DNA of 64,000 bases from Candidatus Melainabacteria bacterium (GTDB lineage Bacteria; Cyanobacteriota; Vampirovibrionia; Obscuribacterales; Obscuribacteraceae), in assembly GCA_016716405.1 (NCBI GenBank), contig JADJWK010000001.1, positions 2,170,001-2,234,000 on the forward strand, read 5' to 3'. Positions 8,400 to 16,879 of this stretch are shown here, piece by piece. Below the pieces are notes generated by a model. It was not told the DNA's origin and did no database searches. It saw only the letters and a program-made list of their open reading frames with translations. The number at the start of each line of letters is the position of its first letter. Within the stretch, counting starts at the first letter, position 1. The translations under genes and the position numbers were made by a program.

Positions 8400-8679
8400 A
8401 GTCGGTTTGTGTTCCTCCTCCTTTCTTTTCTTCTATGTCGACTGTGACAAGCATGTCACTGCGGGTGGTGCTCCTCCAGCGCACCACTACTCGATATTCA
8501 TGCCGCCACCAATCGCGTCCTATTTGCTCGTCGAGTCGCTCGACTGCAAGAATCTGGTCTAGCTGTTTGCTGGCTCTTGAAACTCGGTATCCAAGCCTGT
8601 CGAGCACGTTCACAGCTAATACCGGAAAGTCCTGGGCATTGGTTTCGACAATGCCTGAATCGTTTGCTTTCACGTTCAT
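8400..8679 (-). CDS. N-terminal segment joined to the coupling protein by a frameshift, or separate small protein
   Basis: A start ATG at 8679 overlaps the relaxase stop as TAATG, like other junctions of this operon. About 90 residues look genuinely coding (FPVLAVNVLDRLGYRVSR, QIGRDWWRHEYRVVVRWRST, MLVTVDIEEKK). Beyond roughly 8400 this frame continues to 7942 but only as a shadow of the coupling-protein gene, which lies in another frame. No stop occurs at the switch point. Either one base has been lost or gained in the purine tract or A7 run, or expression uses a programmed shift. No family is recognised for this domain. Confidence 0.6.
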
Positions 8680-10235
8680 TACCTCGTAAAGTCAAGTCCG
8701 CGATCTCTTTTCTCGCGTTCCTTTTCTTTTTCTTTGCGACGGCGTTTGCGCTCGTCCTTGTTTTCGTCAATAGCTTTGTCTATGTCTTCAATCGTTTCCT
8801 GGTCGCGTGCTTTCTCTTCATGCGTTCTTTCAGGTTTGACGTAATCTTGATGTTTGTTTCGTTTGGCGTCTTCGAGATTGTCTTTTGCCTCCTTTAAGCG
8901 ATCTCGGTTGTCGCGCAAGTCAATCCATCGAACCAGTTCATTGGCGATTGATGCGCCTTGCATGAAGAGTCCGACTACAGGATTGGACATCATCTGCTGT
9001 TGCAGTGGATTTACATAACGGTTGGCGTTGGGAGATGTTTCGGCAGCGCCCTGGCGTGCAAATCGATCTTTTGATAGTTGCAGTTGTCGGTCTGTCACTC
9101 CTGCCCATCTTGCTCTATCGGCATTCTCGATCCAGCCTCTTAGTTTTTGATACTGCTCAATCGGCAAGCGCTCGGCCTTGGGCTCTCGGAGCTTGTTGTC
9201 CAGCTTTGCTAGTTTTTCATAGGAGCTGTTTTTGTCGTACTTTTGTCCTTGATATTCGAATGCCTCCTTTTCTTTCTTCGGCTGATCATTTTTTTGTTCC
9301 TTTGACTGATCACTTTTTTGCTTGGGTTCTCGCGAGCGCTCTTTCTCATTAATCCAGGCGATGAGTTTTTTGTATTCTGCTGCCGGTATTCGTTCGTCGT
9401 AGTTGTCCCAAAGGTAGGTGTTTAGTTCTTTAAGGTCGGTTATTGAAGTTTCCTTGGACCATTCTTTGCCGGCGGCTTGAATTGTCTCTCTTGCTTGAGA
9501 CTCCCGGTCTGTCTTATCGGAGTTCCTTTCAAGTTTCCGCTCTTTCGGTTTTTCCTCCTGTTCTGTCTTCCATTTGTTGTAGGGTTCATATTGCTCTCGG
9601 ATAATTTTCTTGTGCAGCCATGGAAGTTCAAGTCCCTCCTTGATTCGCTCCTGCCGCTGCGCCTCGCGCTCCTTCTTTCTGGATTCAATTCGCTCCCGGT
9701 CTTTTCGCTCCCGTTCTTCACGAGCATGAGCGAACTCGATTGGACGGGTGCGCTCTAAGTGTCTGTCACCCCATTCTCTGAGCCGTGGATAATCCTCCTT
9801 GTCGATTCGGACGCTCTTGCCGCTCTTGTCTTTGCCGAGGATGACGACATGTATGTGATGGTGAGCGGTGTTGTTGTGTTCGACCGCGAACCATTTCAGT
9901 TCCTGTCCTTTTTCGGCAGCTAGTTGTTGCATGATTTCTCTCGTGTATTCCGTCTTGTCGAGCGGCTCGACTTCAGGCGAGAGCGTTAACTTGTGCGCTA
10001 CGACCTTGCTATCTTCGAGTTCCCTGATGGCCTTGCGGAGAGAGCGTCCATCGAGGTTTTCTTCTGTTTCGTCGAAAAATGATCTGCCGTCTGGAGGTTT
10101 GTCATCGCCTGGCCTGTGCTGAATGTATTTGACATGCGCGATGGCTCGGGCTACTGCCACTACCTTCGGTGAGCGGCCGGCTACGCGACTTTTCTTGTCT
10201 CTTGCTGAAATATAGCTGTGGATTACAACGTTCAT
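8679..10235 (-). CDS. Relaxase / mobilisation nuclease
   Basis: This 518-residue protein has an N-terminal nuclease domain. FAVEHNNTAHHHIHVVILGKD (residues 116-136) supplies the three-His metal site typical of MOBP-like relaxases, and candidate nicking tyrosines are Y8 and Y37. Relaxases nick the origin of transfer and stay covalently on the 5' end. The remaining 380 residues are highly charged helices with two repeats of a short module ending IAWINEKERS / LRGWIENADR, probably contacts to partners. It starts in a TAATG overlap with the MobC-like gene and ends in one with the next gene. The oriT candidate lies just upstream of the operon. No full type IV secretion set is visible, which suggests a mobilisable rather than self-transmissible element. 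Confidence 0.88.
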   Translation of the reverse strand: MNVVIHSYISARDKKSRVAGRSPKVVAVARAIAHVKYIQHRPGDDKPPDGRSFFDETEENLDGRSLRKAIRELEDSKVVAHKLTLSPEVEPLDKTEYTREIMQQLAAEKGQELKWFAVEHNNTAHHHIHVVILGKDKSGKSVRIDKEDYPRLREWGDRHLERTRPIEFAHAREERERKDRERIESRKKEREAQRQERIKEGLELPWLHKKIIREQYEPYNKWKTEQEEKPKERKLERNSDKTDRESQARETIQAAGKEWSKETSITDLKELNTYLWDNYDERIPAAEYKKLIAWINEKERSREPKQKSDQSKEQKNDQPKKEKEAFEYQGQKYDKNSSYEKLAKLDNKLREPKAERLPIEQYQKLRGWIENADRARWAGVTDRQLQLSKDRFARQGAAETSPNANRYVNPLQQQMMSNPVVGLFMQGASIANELVRWIDLRDNRDRLKEAKDNLEDAKRNKHQDYVKPERTHEEKARDQETIEDIDKAIDENKDERKRRRKEKEKEREKRDRGLDFTR

Positions 10236-10675
10236 TAGCTGTTCACCACCTTCTTCATGGTTTCGGCAATTTCTTTCTCGTCGTTTTCGACGTGTCGCGC
10301 CATCCGTTGTTTTGCTCTTGTCACGGCCGCTTCGAATGCTTTGCGTGCATTTTCATCGTCTGGCAGTGACATCCAGCTCAGCTCGTACAGGGTGCCAATT
10401 GCCCGACCCTGTCGTGCGAGCATTTTGCAAATACGGTCGACGCCACTGTTAATTGCTTTGATTAACCCTTCCGTTGCATATCTGATTGCCTGGGATACCT
10501 CTGCTTCTTTTGTTCTTCCTCCTGTTTTTTCGTGATAGTCTAAGTACCACCGAATTGCTTCTCTCGCTAATTCGGTTGTTGTCAGGTTCTTTGCCTTAGC
10601 TTTTTGAGCGAGACGCTCTTTGTCTTCGGTAACTAACCCGATGTATAACTGATGAAACTTTTTTTGTGTGGGCAT
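10235..10675 (-). CDS. MobC-like ribbon-helix-helix relaxosome protein
   Basis: This 146-residue protein has an N-terminal strand followed by LAQKAKAKNLTTTELAREAIRWYLDYH, the pattern of a ribbon-helix-helix DNA-binding domain, and then a helical C-terminal half. Such proteins bind oriT, help the relaxase nick and autoregulate the mobilisation operon. It is the first gene of the operon, overlaps the relaxase by TAATG, and faces the inverted-repeat region at 10740-10865, its likely binding site. Confidence 0.75.
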   Translation of the reverse strand: MPTQKKFHQLYIGLVTEDKERLAQKAKAKNLTTTELAREAIRWYLDYHEKTGGRTKEAEVSQAIRYATEGLIKAINSGVDRICKMLARQGRAIGTLYELSWMSLPDDENARKAFEAAVTRAKQRMARHVENDEKEIAETMKKVVNS

Positions 10676-10977
10676 TTTTATTACTCATCCTCAAAATTGT
10701 TGCTGCACGCTGGTTTTCAGCGTTGGCGCAGAAGTTAGACCGAGCGAGCGAAATTCACTCAGATTCAAAAGCCTTTAGGGAAGCCAGTTTTCGGGTTTAA
10801 CCTAGTCGTATGTATCTTGCATTACTGAAGAGTCAAGCCTCTCCGTAATGTCTCGCTTCGCTCGGTTGTTTGTTGCGCGTCGGTGCCACCTCCTCGCGGC
10901 GACACCATATATGGTTGCTGTGAATACTTTGCTGCTTGTCTGTATTTCTGAGTTGATGGCACTGTTATTGCTGGTTG
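10676..10977. other. Candidate oriT and operon promoter region
   Basis: This 302-bp gene-free stretch lies immediately upstream of the mobC-relaxase operon. It holds imperfect inverted repeats: CCGAGCGAGCGA (from 10739) with TCGCTTCGCTCGG (from about 10852), and CATTACTGAAGAG with CTCTCCGTAATG (10820-10850). It also holds a perfect CCATATATGG palindrome near 10904. Origins of transfer of mobilisable elements usually sit here and contain such arms beside the nick site. The nick position cannot be told from sequence alone. Confidence 0.5.
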
Positions 10978-11250
10978 CTATCTTTTATTCTGTGTTACAG
11001 AGCTATTTCTGAGGGTCTCTGCGGTGAGTTTTATTCCTGACGTCAGAAGACTACCCAGTAATCTAATTAGCGATATCAGAAGGGTACTGAGCAGGCTTAG
11101 AAGTGCCATTACTATCTGTCCGACAATGTCGAACATCGGCTTTAGAACCATGCTCGGATTACCTCCGGCAATTCCAACAAGAACCATCAAAACGAAGATA
11201 GGCAGAAAGAGTTGCTCGATAGCGCCGAGCGCCGAATTTGCTTCGGTCAT
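10978..11250 (-). CDS. Small two-TM membrane protein
   Basis: The ATG at 11250 is preferred over an upstream in-frame ATG because AGGAGGTG lies 6 nt before it. The resulting 90-residue protein has two hydrophobic helices (LFLPIFVLMVLVGIAGG and IVMALLSLLSTLLISLIRLLGSLL). No family is recognised. It is on the same strand as the mobilisation genes and may be a channel or entry-exclusion type accessory, without direct evidence. Confidence 0.6.
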   Translation of the reverse strand: MTEANSALGAIEQLFLPIFVLMVLVGIAGGNPSMVLKPMFDIVGQIVMALLSLLSTLLISLIRLLGSLLTSGIKLTAETLRNSSVTQNKR

Positions 11251-11509
11251 TGTTTCACCTCCTGTCACCGCCGAGTCGCAGAACACCATGCATGCGGCGC
11301 CCATATCATCCGCGAACTCGACAGGTGACGTATTGGTTTTATATTCGGGCTGGACAAAATTCGAAGATTGGGAGACACCGGCCGTGGTGCTTTGGGTTTC
11401 AAGCCATGGCGATGCCTGCCCAAGAGGCCAATCATTCGAACTCGTCACCGCCCTGTTTTCAGAGTGCGGTCCCTGGAGGGATAGTTACTGTTCTTGGGTC
11501 TTTCGCTTC

Positions 11510-11731
11510 TTACGCTAACGCGGTGTTGTAGTTTCTTGTGATGAAGGCATCGAGGTCAGTCCGTTTGTATTTCACGAGCCGCCCGATTTTTATATAGGGG
11601 AGATTGTATCTTCCGGTGCATTTCCAAATCGCAAGCGTTTGTTCTGAAACACCGAGATAAGCAGCTGCTTCTCTACGTGTGAAAAGCTCGGAGCGCACGG
11701 AGGCAGCTCCAAAGGGAGTTTCTTGTGTCAT
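11510..11731 (-). CDS. Excisionase-like HTH (MerR/HTH_17) protein
   Basis: From the ATG at 11731 (AAGGA 11 nt upstream) this is 73 residues: LFTRREAAAYLGVSEQTLAIWKCTGRYNLPYIKIGRLVKYKRTDLDAFI. This is the standard winged-HTH 'helix-turn-helix domain 17' of phage-type excisionases and small DNA-binding adaptors. On an element with a tyrosine integrase (38145-39440) it is a good candidate recombination directionality factor or copy/transfer regulator. Confidence 0.85.
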   Translation of the reverse strand: MTQETPFGAASVRSELFTRREAAAYLGVSEQTLAIWKCTGRYNLPYIKIGRLVKYKRTDLDAFITRNYNTALA

Positions 11732-11770
11732 ATAGATTTTTTCCTTTTGGGTTGAGTCACTCGCCTGCAT

Positions 11771-12258
11771 TTTTGTGACGCGCGGGCGAAGACTAATTTT
11801 GAAAACTTGAAGAATCGGCTTCGCTTTTCAGCGAGCAAACAATAAGCGGGAGATCAGTACTGCTGATCAGGAGTGTTGATTAATCGCTCTTGAGTGATTT
11901 TCCTTTTTCAGTTTGGTCCGGCTAGTTACCGTCACCTGCCAGGCGTTGGGAACGAAACCAGAGATAAAAGAAGATTTGTGAGACGCTGCAATAAAAGGTA
12001 CAGCAGAAAAATAAGCAGGAAGAAAGATCAGTTACTGATCATTTAAACGGTAGGTCGCGCATCAGCGGCAATCGCTACCGTTTGTAGTCGACGATACTAG
12101 TATATCTTTGTTCCCGGTTTTCTCGGAATAGGGGACGGGACAGCTTGACTACGGGGTAAACCCTAGGTTTGCCACCTTCTATAAAGGAACGGCAAACGGA
12201 AGGAAAGCAGGAGAACACCGGTAAGCATTCTCCTGCGAATTTGGTGGCTACAGATCGC
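11771..12258. other. Gene-free region with several palindromes
   Basis: No credible gene lies in this 488-bp stretch. It contains GATCAG/CTGATC around 11851-11867, GATCAGT/ACTGATC near 12026-12040, a perfect 9-bp inverted repeat AAACGGTAG/CTACCGTTT (12045-12053 and 12075-12083) and the terminator hairpin at 12207-12236. It lies upstream of the excisionase-like gene and so includes its promoter and possible operators. A replication origin is conceivable but no iteron array is seen. Confidence 0.4.
12207..12236 (-). terminator. Terminator hairpin downstream of radC-like gene
   Basis: A perfect 9-bp stem, GCAGGAGAA/TTCTCCTGC, has a 12-nt loop. On the minus strand it is followed by TTTCCTTCC. 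It begins 22 bp after the stop of the RadC-like gene at 12259, which fits intrinsic termination of that transcript. Confidence 0.6.
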
Positions 12259-12726
12259 TCAATTCCATAAATGAGGACTGTACTCCCGGAGACTTTGCAG
12301 ACCGTTCGAGCTGACAATAATGTGGTCAATCACCTTTACGCCGAGCAAGTCGCCAGCTTTGATGAGCGTCTCAGTGGTTTCCAAATCTTCTCGGCTGGGC
12401 GTCAACGATCCGCCTGGATGATTGTGCGCAACAATCAGTGCATGAGAATTTGCGATCAACGCTCCTTTAAATACTTCACGTGGATGCACTAGGGATGCGG
12501 AAAGACTGCCATGACTTATCACCTGATAATTGCAGATCGTGTTGGTGGCAGAGAGATGGAATGCTATGAAATACTCCTCCGAGTAATGACGAAGAGGTTC
12601 AACGAATTTCTCTAGATCGTCTGGACAGTTGACCGGAAGCGGATTGGCTCCGGGCTCCTTTATGAGCGCCAGGCGCATTTCAGGAACGATGTATTTCAGG
12701 TGTTTCTTGAGTGTTCTGCTGTTCAT
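12259..12726 (-). CDS. RadC-like JAB-domain protein
   Basis: This 155-residue protein has the JAMM/MPN-like metal signature LIVAHNHPGGSLTPSREDLE near residues 98-117, preceded by LVHPREVFKGAL, both typical of RadC (UPF0758). It lacks the N-terminal helix-hairpin-helix of chromosomal RadC, as plasmid- and island-borne versions often do. A GGAGG tract precedes the ATG. RadC function is unsettled; on mobile elements it travels with SSB and anti-restriction genes, and ssb is the next gene upstream here. Confidence 0.88.
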   Translation of the reverse strand: MNSRTLKKHLKYIVPEMRLALIKEPGANPLPVNCPDDLEKFVEPLRHYSEEYFIAFHLSATNTICNYQVISHGSLSASLVHPREVFKGALIANSHALIVAHNHPGGSLTPSREDLETTETLIKAGDLLGVKVIDHIIVSSNGLQSLREYSPHLWN

Positions 12727-12998
12727 ACCTAAACCTCCGGTTATGCTGCGGCTTTCGCCTACGCAAATCGAGGTACGGGGGCGGCTCTGCGAGTCAAGCG
12801 GCAGAGTTTTGGTGTGGCTCTTAGATTGATTGAGTTGCGCTTGACGCGCGGTGGCGCTGCTCCCGTATGATTGAGCGAAAATAGGAAAGGCACGTTTTCT
12901 TCATTTGAGTCCTTGCGGCTTTGACTGCGGGGCGGTGGGCGAGTCAATTCAATGAAAGCAGTGGCGCCGGATTGTGAGCAGATGAATTTGATTACCTC
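12727..12998. other. Intergenic region upstream of radC-like gene
   Basis: Between the RadC-like start and the ssb terminator lies about 270 bp of leader. I see no convincing gene or repeat. It must hold the promoter of the RadC-like gene, but no clear -35/-10 pair stands out. Confidence 0.4.
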
Positions 12999-13036
12999 GG
13001 CAAAAAGCAAAAAGGGCAGGAACAACGTTCCTGCCC
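12999..13036 (-). terminator. Rho-independent terminator of ssb
   Basis: A strong 10-bp stem, GGGCAGGAAC/GTTCCTGCCC (13014-13023 and 13027-13036), has a 3-nt loop. On the minus strand it is followed directly by TTTTTGCTTTTTG. It starts 21 bp past the ssb stop. Confidence 0.9.
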
Positions 13037-13056
13037 AAGGGCTGAGTTATCCGAGT

Positions 13057-13464
13057 TTAGTTCTTCACGGCAGAGAGCCGACTCTTCTTCGTGGAAGGCA
13101 TAGCGCTTGTCGCCTCATCCTGAGCATCCGATGAAGGTTTGCGCCCGCAGAGATGAAAGCTCGTCAACTTGATTACGGGTTTGGTCACTTCGACTTTTAC
13201 ACCGTTCACTTCTTTGGAGAACGTTGAGAGAGCAAGCCGTCCGTGGACGAGAATTTCGCGGCCCTTCGTAACGCTCTTGAGTACGCGGTCGCCGATCCCG
13301 TTCCATGCATCGCAATCGATCCAAAGAGTCTTGTTCTCGTCGGTGTTTGCAGAAAACTCCTTTACGGCAACCGAGAACTTAACGACTTTGTTACCGGTAT
13401 CTCCGAATGAGATGGAGTGTGGCTGCTGGCCGACGTAACCTATCACGGATATGGTATTGTTCAT
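13057..13464 (-). CDS. ssb: Single-stranded DNA-binding protein
   Basis: This 135-residue SSB has the OB-fold pattern NNTISVIGYVGQQPH...VVKFSVAVKEF...WIDCDAWNGIGDRV and GREILVHGRLALSTF. The C-terminal tail is basic and lacks the acidic DDDIPF-type tip that recruits host repair proteins, so it is probably an element-specific SSB. SSBs on mobilisable elements coat transferred single strands. It is followed by its own terminator and stands next to the RadC-like gene. Confidence 0.92.
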   Translation of the reverse strand: MNNTISVIGYVGQQPHSISFGDTGNKVVKFSVAVKEFSANTDENKTLWIDCDAWNGIGDRVLKSVTKGREILVHGRLALSTFSKEVNGVKVEVTKPVIKLTSFHLCGRKPSSDAQDEATSAMPSTKKSRLSAVKN

Positions 13465-13678
13465 GGTGGCACCTTCAGTGCGTGTTAGTGCTCATCAAAG
13501 GACACGGCTTTCAGATGCCCAATGGACGCGCTCGCGCGCCCCACCAGGGGACTGCCATTGGAAAGCAGCTGAAAGGTGTGTCAGTCTCAGCACGTGAGAC
13601 ATGCACGGAGGTAGCCGCCTGTACATTGTATTAGCCGTATTCGGGTGGAAGAAGAGCAAGGTGTCTCACATTTGCTGC

Positions 13679-13903
13679 CTAAGGCTTCTGTAACTCCGGC
13701 TTCCACTCATCAAGAATGGCACCTTCAACTGGGCAAGCCGACAGGCAGGCGCCACAATCAATGCAAGTGGAATCGTCGATCCAAGGGTATTTCGTGCCTT
13801 TGGCATTGGTCTTTCCGTCGGCCCAATGGATGCATTCCACCGGACATACAGGAACACAATCGCCTACGCCTTCGCAAACATCAGTGACTATTGTGTAAGA
13901 CAT
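13679..13903 (-). CDS. Dicluster [4Fe-4S]-type ferredoxin
   Basis: This 74-residue protein has two cluster motifs: VCEGVGDCVPVCPVECIHW and STCIDCGACLSACPVEGAI. The second is a canonical CxxCxxCxxxCP. The first has CxxxxxCxxxCPxxC spacing, as in cyanobacterial and Deinococcus-type small ferredoxins. It would carry electrons in the cytoplasm. It lies 15 bp downstream of an Rrf2 regulator in the same orientation, beside NO-reductase and cluster-repair genes, so a role in cluster repair or electron supply under nitrosative stress is likely. Confidence 0.92.
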   Translation of the reverse strand: MSYTIVTDVCEGVGDCVPVCPVECIHWADGKTNAKGTKYPWIDDSTCIDCGACLSACPVEGAILDEWKPELQKP

Positions 13904-13918
13904 AAAGGATCTCCTTTT

Positions 13919-14368
13919 CTATTTCTGTCGCTTCTTCTTGGGAGCGTTTGGGAAAAAACACAAAGGATCGTCAGTTGGCCCGTCTAGCAACTCACTAATC
14001 GTAGTTTGTGCGAATGCCGATTCGATCAGTCCGACTGCATCATCAAGTCGTTTATGGAGCGGGCACAAATTGCTGGCGTGAATATCAAGGCCAAGAGGAC
14101 AGGTCTCTATCCGCTCAATCGGGTCAACGGCATTGATGACATCAAGGATTGTAATTTCAGCGGGATCTTTCAACAGTGAAAATCCTCCTCCGAGGCCCCG
14201 CTGGGATTGCACTATGCGCGCTTTGATCAGCGGCTGCAGTACTTTTGAAAGGTACGGAGCCGGAACGTGAGTGATTTTGGCAATCTGGTCGGTCGTATAA
14301 GCCGTGTCAGCATTCTTAGACAGGAAAACTACTGCCCGCAAGGCATATTCGGCTGTTTGTGAAATCAT
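13919..14368 (-). CDS. Rrf2-family regulator (NsrR-like), copy 1
   Basis: This 149-residue protein has the Rrf2 winged-helix start MISQTAEYALRAVVFLS, the recognition helix APYLSKVLQPL, and the wing SQRGLGGGFSLLK. Cysteines lie in CPLGL and LCPLHKRLDD, where Rrf2 proteins bind an iron-sulfur cluster. NsrR-type members lose repression when NO attacks the cluster. The gene is divergent from norZ across a 159-bp region holding a GATAT-N10-ATATC operator, and precedes the ferredoxin. It is a close paralogue of the Rrf2 gene at 17890. Confidence 0.92.
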   Translation of the reverse strand: MISQTAEYALRAVVFLSKNADTAYTTDQIAKITHVPAPYLSKVLQPLIKARIVQSQRGLGGGFSLLKDPAEITILDVINAVDPIERIETCPLGLDIHASNLCPLHKRLDDAVGLIESAFAQTTISELLDGPTDDPLCFFPNAPKKKRQK

Positions 14369-14440
14369 TGTTTTATTTTAGCCTTTCTCCTTGATGAGTG
14401 GCGGTGAGTACATTCAACCTATTGTATCTTTCTGGAGCCA

Positions 14441-14460
14441 GATATCTAGATATTGATATC
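14441..14460. promoter_or_regulatory. GATAT-N10-ATATC operator upstream of norZ
   Basis: An inverted repeat, GATAT (14441-14445) and ATATC (14456-14460) with a 10-bp spacer, lies between the divergent rrf2 and norZ genes. The same half-sites and spacing recur at 16842-16861. It is probably the binding site of one of the two Rrf2 regulators. Confidence 0.65.
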
Positions 14461-14527
14461 CAGTTTAACTCCTGCTAGCATGATTTGGCAAAGTTCGTGC
14501 CTATTAATTTGCTTTTGAGGAGGCGTT

Positions 14528-16774
14528 ATGTCCTGGAGATGGAAGCTGTCAGTGCTTTTCGTTTTGATAGCGGGATTTTCGACGCTAATCTTCATGGGAC
14601 ATGAAACAACCGACCAGGCTCCACCGGTCCCTGAGCGGGTCGTTGATTCGGCTGGTAAACTGCTGTTTCTTGGCAGCGACATAATGGCAGGGCAAGCCGT
14701 TTTTCAAAAATATGGACTGATGGATGTAGGTTCTTTCTTCGGGCACGGAGCGTATAACGGACCTGACTTCTCCGCAGACTACCTGCATCGAGAGGCGGTG
14801 ATCGCACTCGATCAACTGGCTCAGCAAAAATTCGGCAAGCCATATACTCAACTTGATGCAGGATCGCAAGGCGATGTAAGCGGACAGATCAAAGAAGAAT
14901 TCAAGAAAAACAGATACGATCCTAAAACACAAGTACTGACATTTACGGATCATCAAGCGACAGCATATCAACAACTGACCCCACACTATGATACCGAATT
15001 TGGTGCGGGCGGCAATTTGCCCCTTCCAGTGGATTACATCAAAGATCCAACAGAGAGACTTCAGCTCAGCCGCTTTTTCGCCTGGGGAGCATGGGTATGT
15101 TCCACCAATCGCCCTGGCAAAGACTACACCTTTACTAATAACTGGCCGCCGGAAGAACTGGTTGGTAACACTCCCAACTGGCAGATATTCTTTTGGAGCG
15201 CAATGAGTTTGATAATGCTAATTGGCGGTATTGGACTCACACAGTTCCTTCTCAGTGCCTATCCCAACCTCGGTTGGGCACCGGATGGAACAGGTATGAC
15301 GGACAACGTAAAATCGTATAAACCATTCAGATCGCAAACATCCATCTATCCTTATTTTGTTGTTGTAGTATTGCTGTTTTTCTTTCAGACTGCATTCGGA
15401 GTCGTAACTGCGCACTATATAGTCGAACAAGGATTCTACGGTTTCGACATTCGCAATATTTTCCCGTATAGCATCACTCGCAGCTGGCACCTGCAATTGT
15501 CGATCTTCTGGATTGCAACTGCATGGCTGGCGGGCGGCATGTTTATTGCTCCCATGCTTTCAAAGCATGAGCCGAAAGGACAGCACTGGCTTGTCAAAGC
15601 ACTATTCGTTGCGATATTGATTGTGGCTGTCGGCAGCATTGGTGGTGAATGGCTGGGAATCAAGAATATGCTCGGTACTCTCTGGTTCTGGTTTGGGCAT
15701 CAGGGCTGGGAGTATCTTGAACTGGGCCGCTTTTGGCAGGCGCTTCTGACAGTAGGCATGGTGCTCTGGGCGTTCATTGTTTTTCGAAGTATTCGTCCTC
15801 TATTGAAAGGACAGGACCACGGCAGCCTGCCCTACATGCTGCTTTACGGCGTCCTTGCCATCCCGCTATTTTTCAGTTTTGGCATGATGTATCACCCAGG
15901 AACGAACTTTGCAGTCGCTGATTTCTGGCGTTGGTGGGTTGTTCATTTATGGGTGGAAGGCATCTTTGAGTTGTACACAACAATCATCGTCGCGTACTTC
16001 TTTTGCAGTCTCGGTATGGTCTCAGAGAAATCAGCACTCTCTGTGATTTACGTCGACATCATTCTCTATCTGGGCAGCGGCATCGTGGGCATCGGGCACC
16101 ATTATTATTGGACCGCACAACCCGCCATTAACATGGCGCTGGGCTCGATGATCTCGGCATTGGAAGTAGTGCCGCTGACGTTGTTGACGATGGAAGCCTG
16201 GAAGTTTGTTCACTTGGCTAAAGTCGAAGGCTCGATCAAGAACTTCTCGCACTACTGGGCAATGATGTTTCTCATAGCGGTCGGCTTTTGGAATTTTCTA
16301 GGGGCCGGCGTTTTTGGTTTCTTGATCAACACGCCGATAGTGAGCTATTACGAGCACGCTACGTATTTGACCTCAAACCACGGACACGCCGCGCTAATGG
16401 GTGTATACGGAATGTTGGCTGTCGCTGCTGTTTTGTTCTGCACTCGATACTTGATAACGGAAGAGGCGTGGAGCAATAAATTGATCGGTATTTCGTTCTG
16501 GTGTTTGAACATCGGACTGTTGTTGATGCTCGTGCTCAACATCTTTCCGGCCGGTGTTATTCAGATGGTGGCAAGCTACCAGGATGGATTCTGGTACGCG
16601 AGAAGCCATGAATTCATCCACTCGCAGTTATTCCAGGTATTCACCTGGTTGCGTGTCTTGGGCGATCTAACCTTCGTGATAGGCGGTGTGCTGCCACTGG
16701 TATTTGTCATCGTTCGCGGCATGTTCCATATGCGCAAATCGGCTCAACCGGAAGCCGGTCCGGTTGAGGCCTAG
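14528..16774 (+). CDS. norZ: Quinol-dependent nitric oxide reductase (qNOR)
   Basis: This 748-residue protein combines a periplasmic N-terminal extension (VFQKYGLMDVGSFFGHGAY) with the 12-helix NorB core, as in single-subunit qNOR, reducing 2 NO to N2O with electrons from quinol in the inner membrane. Histidine ligands of haem b, haem b3 and non-haem iron are visible in SWHLQLSIFW, WWVVHLWVEGIFELY, GIGHHYYW and YLTSNHGHAALMG. GAGGAGG precedes the ATG. Upstream is the GATAT-N10-ATATC operator shared with the RIC-like gene, pointing to NO-responsive control by Rrf2. The role here is probably NO detoxification, since no other denitrification gene is in the window. Confidence 0.95.
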   Translation: MSWRWKLSVLFVLIAGFSTLIFMGHETTDQAPPVPERVVDSAGKLLFLGSDIMAGQAVFQKYGLMDVGSFFGHGAYNGPDFSADYLHREAVIALDQLAQQKFGKPYTQLDAGSQGDVSGQIKEEFKKNRYDPKTQVLTFTDHQATAYQQLTPHYDTEFGAGGNLPLPVDYIKDPTERLQLSRFFAWGAWVCSTNRPGKDYTFTNNWPPEELVGNTPNWQIFFWSAMSLIMLIGGIGLTQFLLSAYPNLGWAPDGTGMTDNVKSYKPFRSQTSIYPYFVVVVLLFFFQTAFGVVTAHYIVEQGFYGFDIRNIFPYSITRSWHLQLSIFWIATAWLAGGMFIAPMLSKHEPKGQHWLVKALFVAILIVAVGSIGGEWLGIKNMLGTLWFWFGHQGWEYLELGRFWQALLTVGMVLWAFIVFRSIRPLLKGQDHGSLPYMLLYGVLAIPLFFSFGMMYHPGTNFAVADFWRWWVVHLWVEGIFELYTTIIVAYFFCSLGMVSEKSALSVIYVDIILYLGSGIVGIGHHYYWTAQPAINMALGSMISALEVVPLTLLTMEAWKFVHLAKVEGSIKNFSHYWAMMFLIAVGFWNFLGAGVFGFLINTPIVSYYEHATYLTSNHGHAALMGVYGMLAVAAVLFCTRYLITEEAWSNKLIGISFWCLNIGLLLMLVLNIFPAGVIQMVASYQDGFWYARSHEFIHSQLFQVFTWLRVLGDLTFVIGGVLPLVFVIVRGMFHMRKSAQPEAGPVEA

Positions 16775-16841
16775 GGGAAAAGCATAACTTTCACAATCAT
16801 CCTTTAGATTGATCGTTTTTGTTCGCTGTGGATCTATTATG

Positions 16842-16861
16842 GATATAAAGGTCCAGATATC
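16842..16861. promoter_or_regulatory. GATAT-N10-ATATC operator upstream of rubredoxin-RIC gene
   Basis: An inverted repeat with the same half-sites and 10-bp spacing as at 14441-14460, here extended to GGATAT/ATATCC, ends 18 bp before the start codon at 16880. It marks co-regulation with norZ. Confidence 0.65.
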
Positions 16862-16879
16862 CAGCAGGAGGACGCGGAC

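Noticed and set aside
7942..8400. Continuation of the 8679 gene through the coupling-protein region
   Set aside because: Beyond about 8400 this frame is low-quality basic sequence overlapping the clearly coding coupling protein.
12759..13025. An 88-codon minus-strand frame between ssb and the radC-like gene
   Set aside because: It begins inside the ssb terminator hairpin and has no coding signature.
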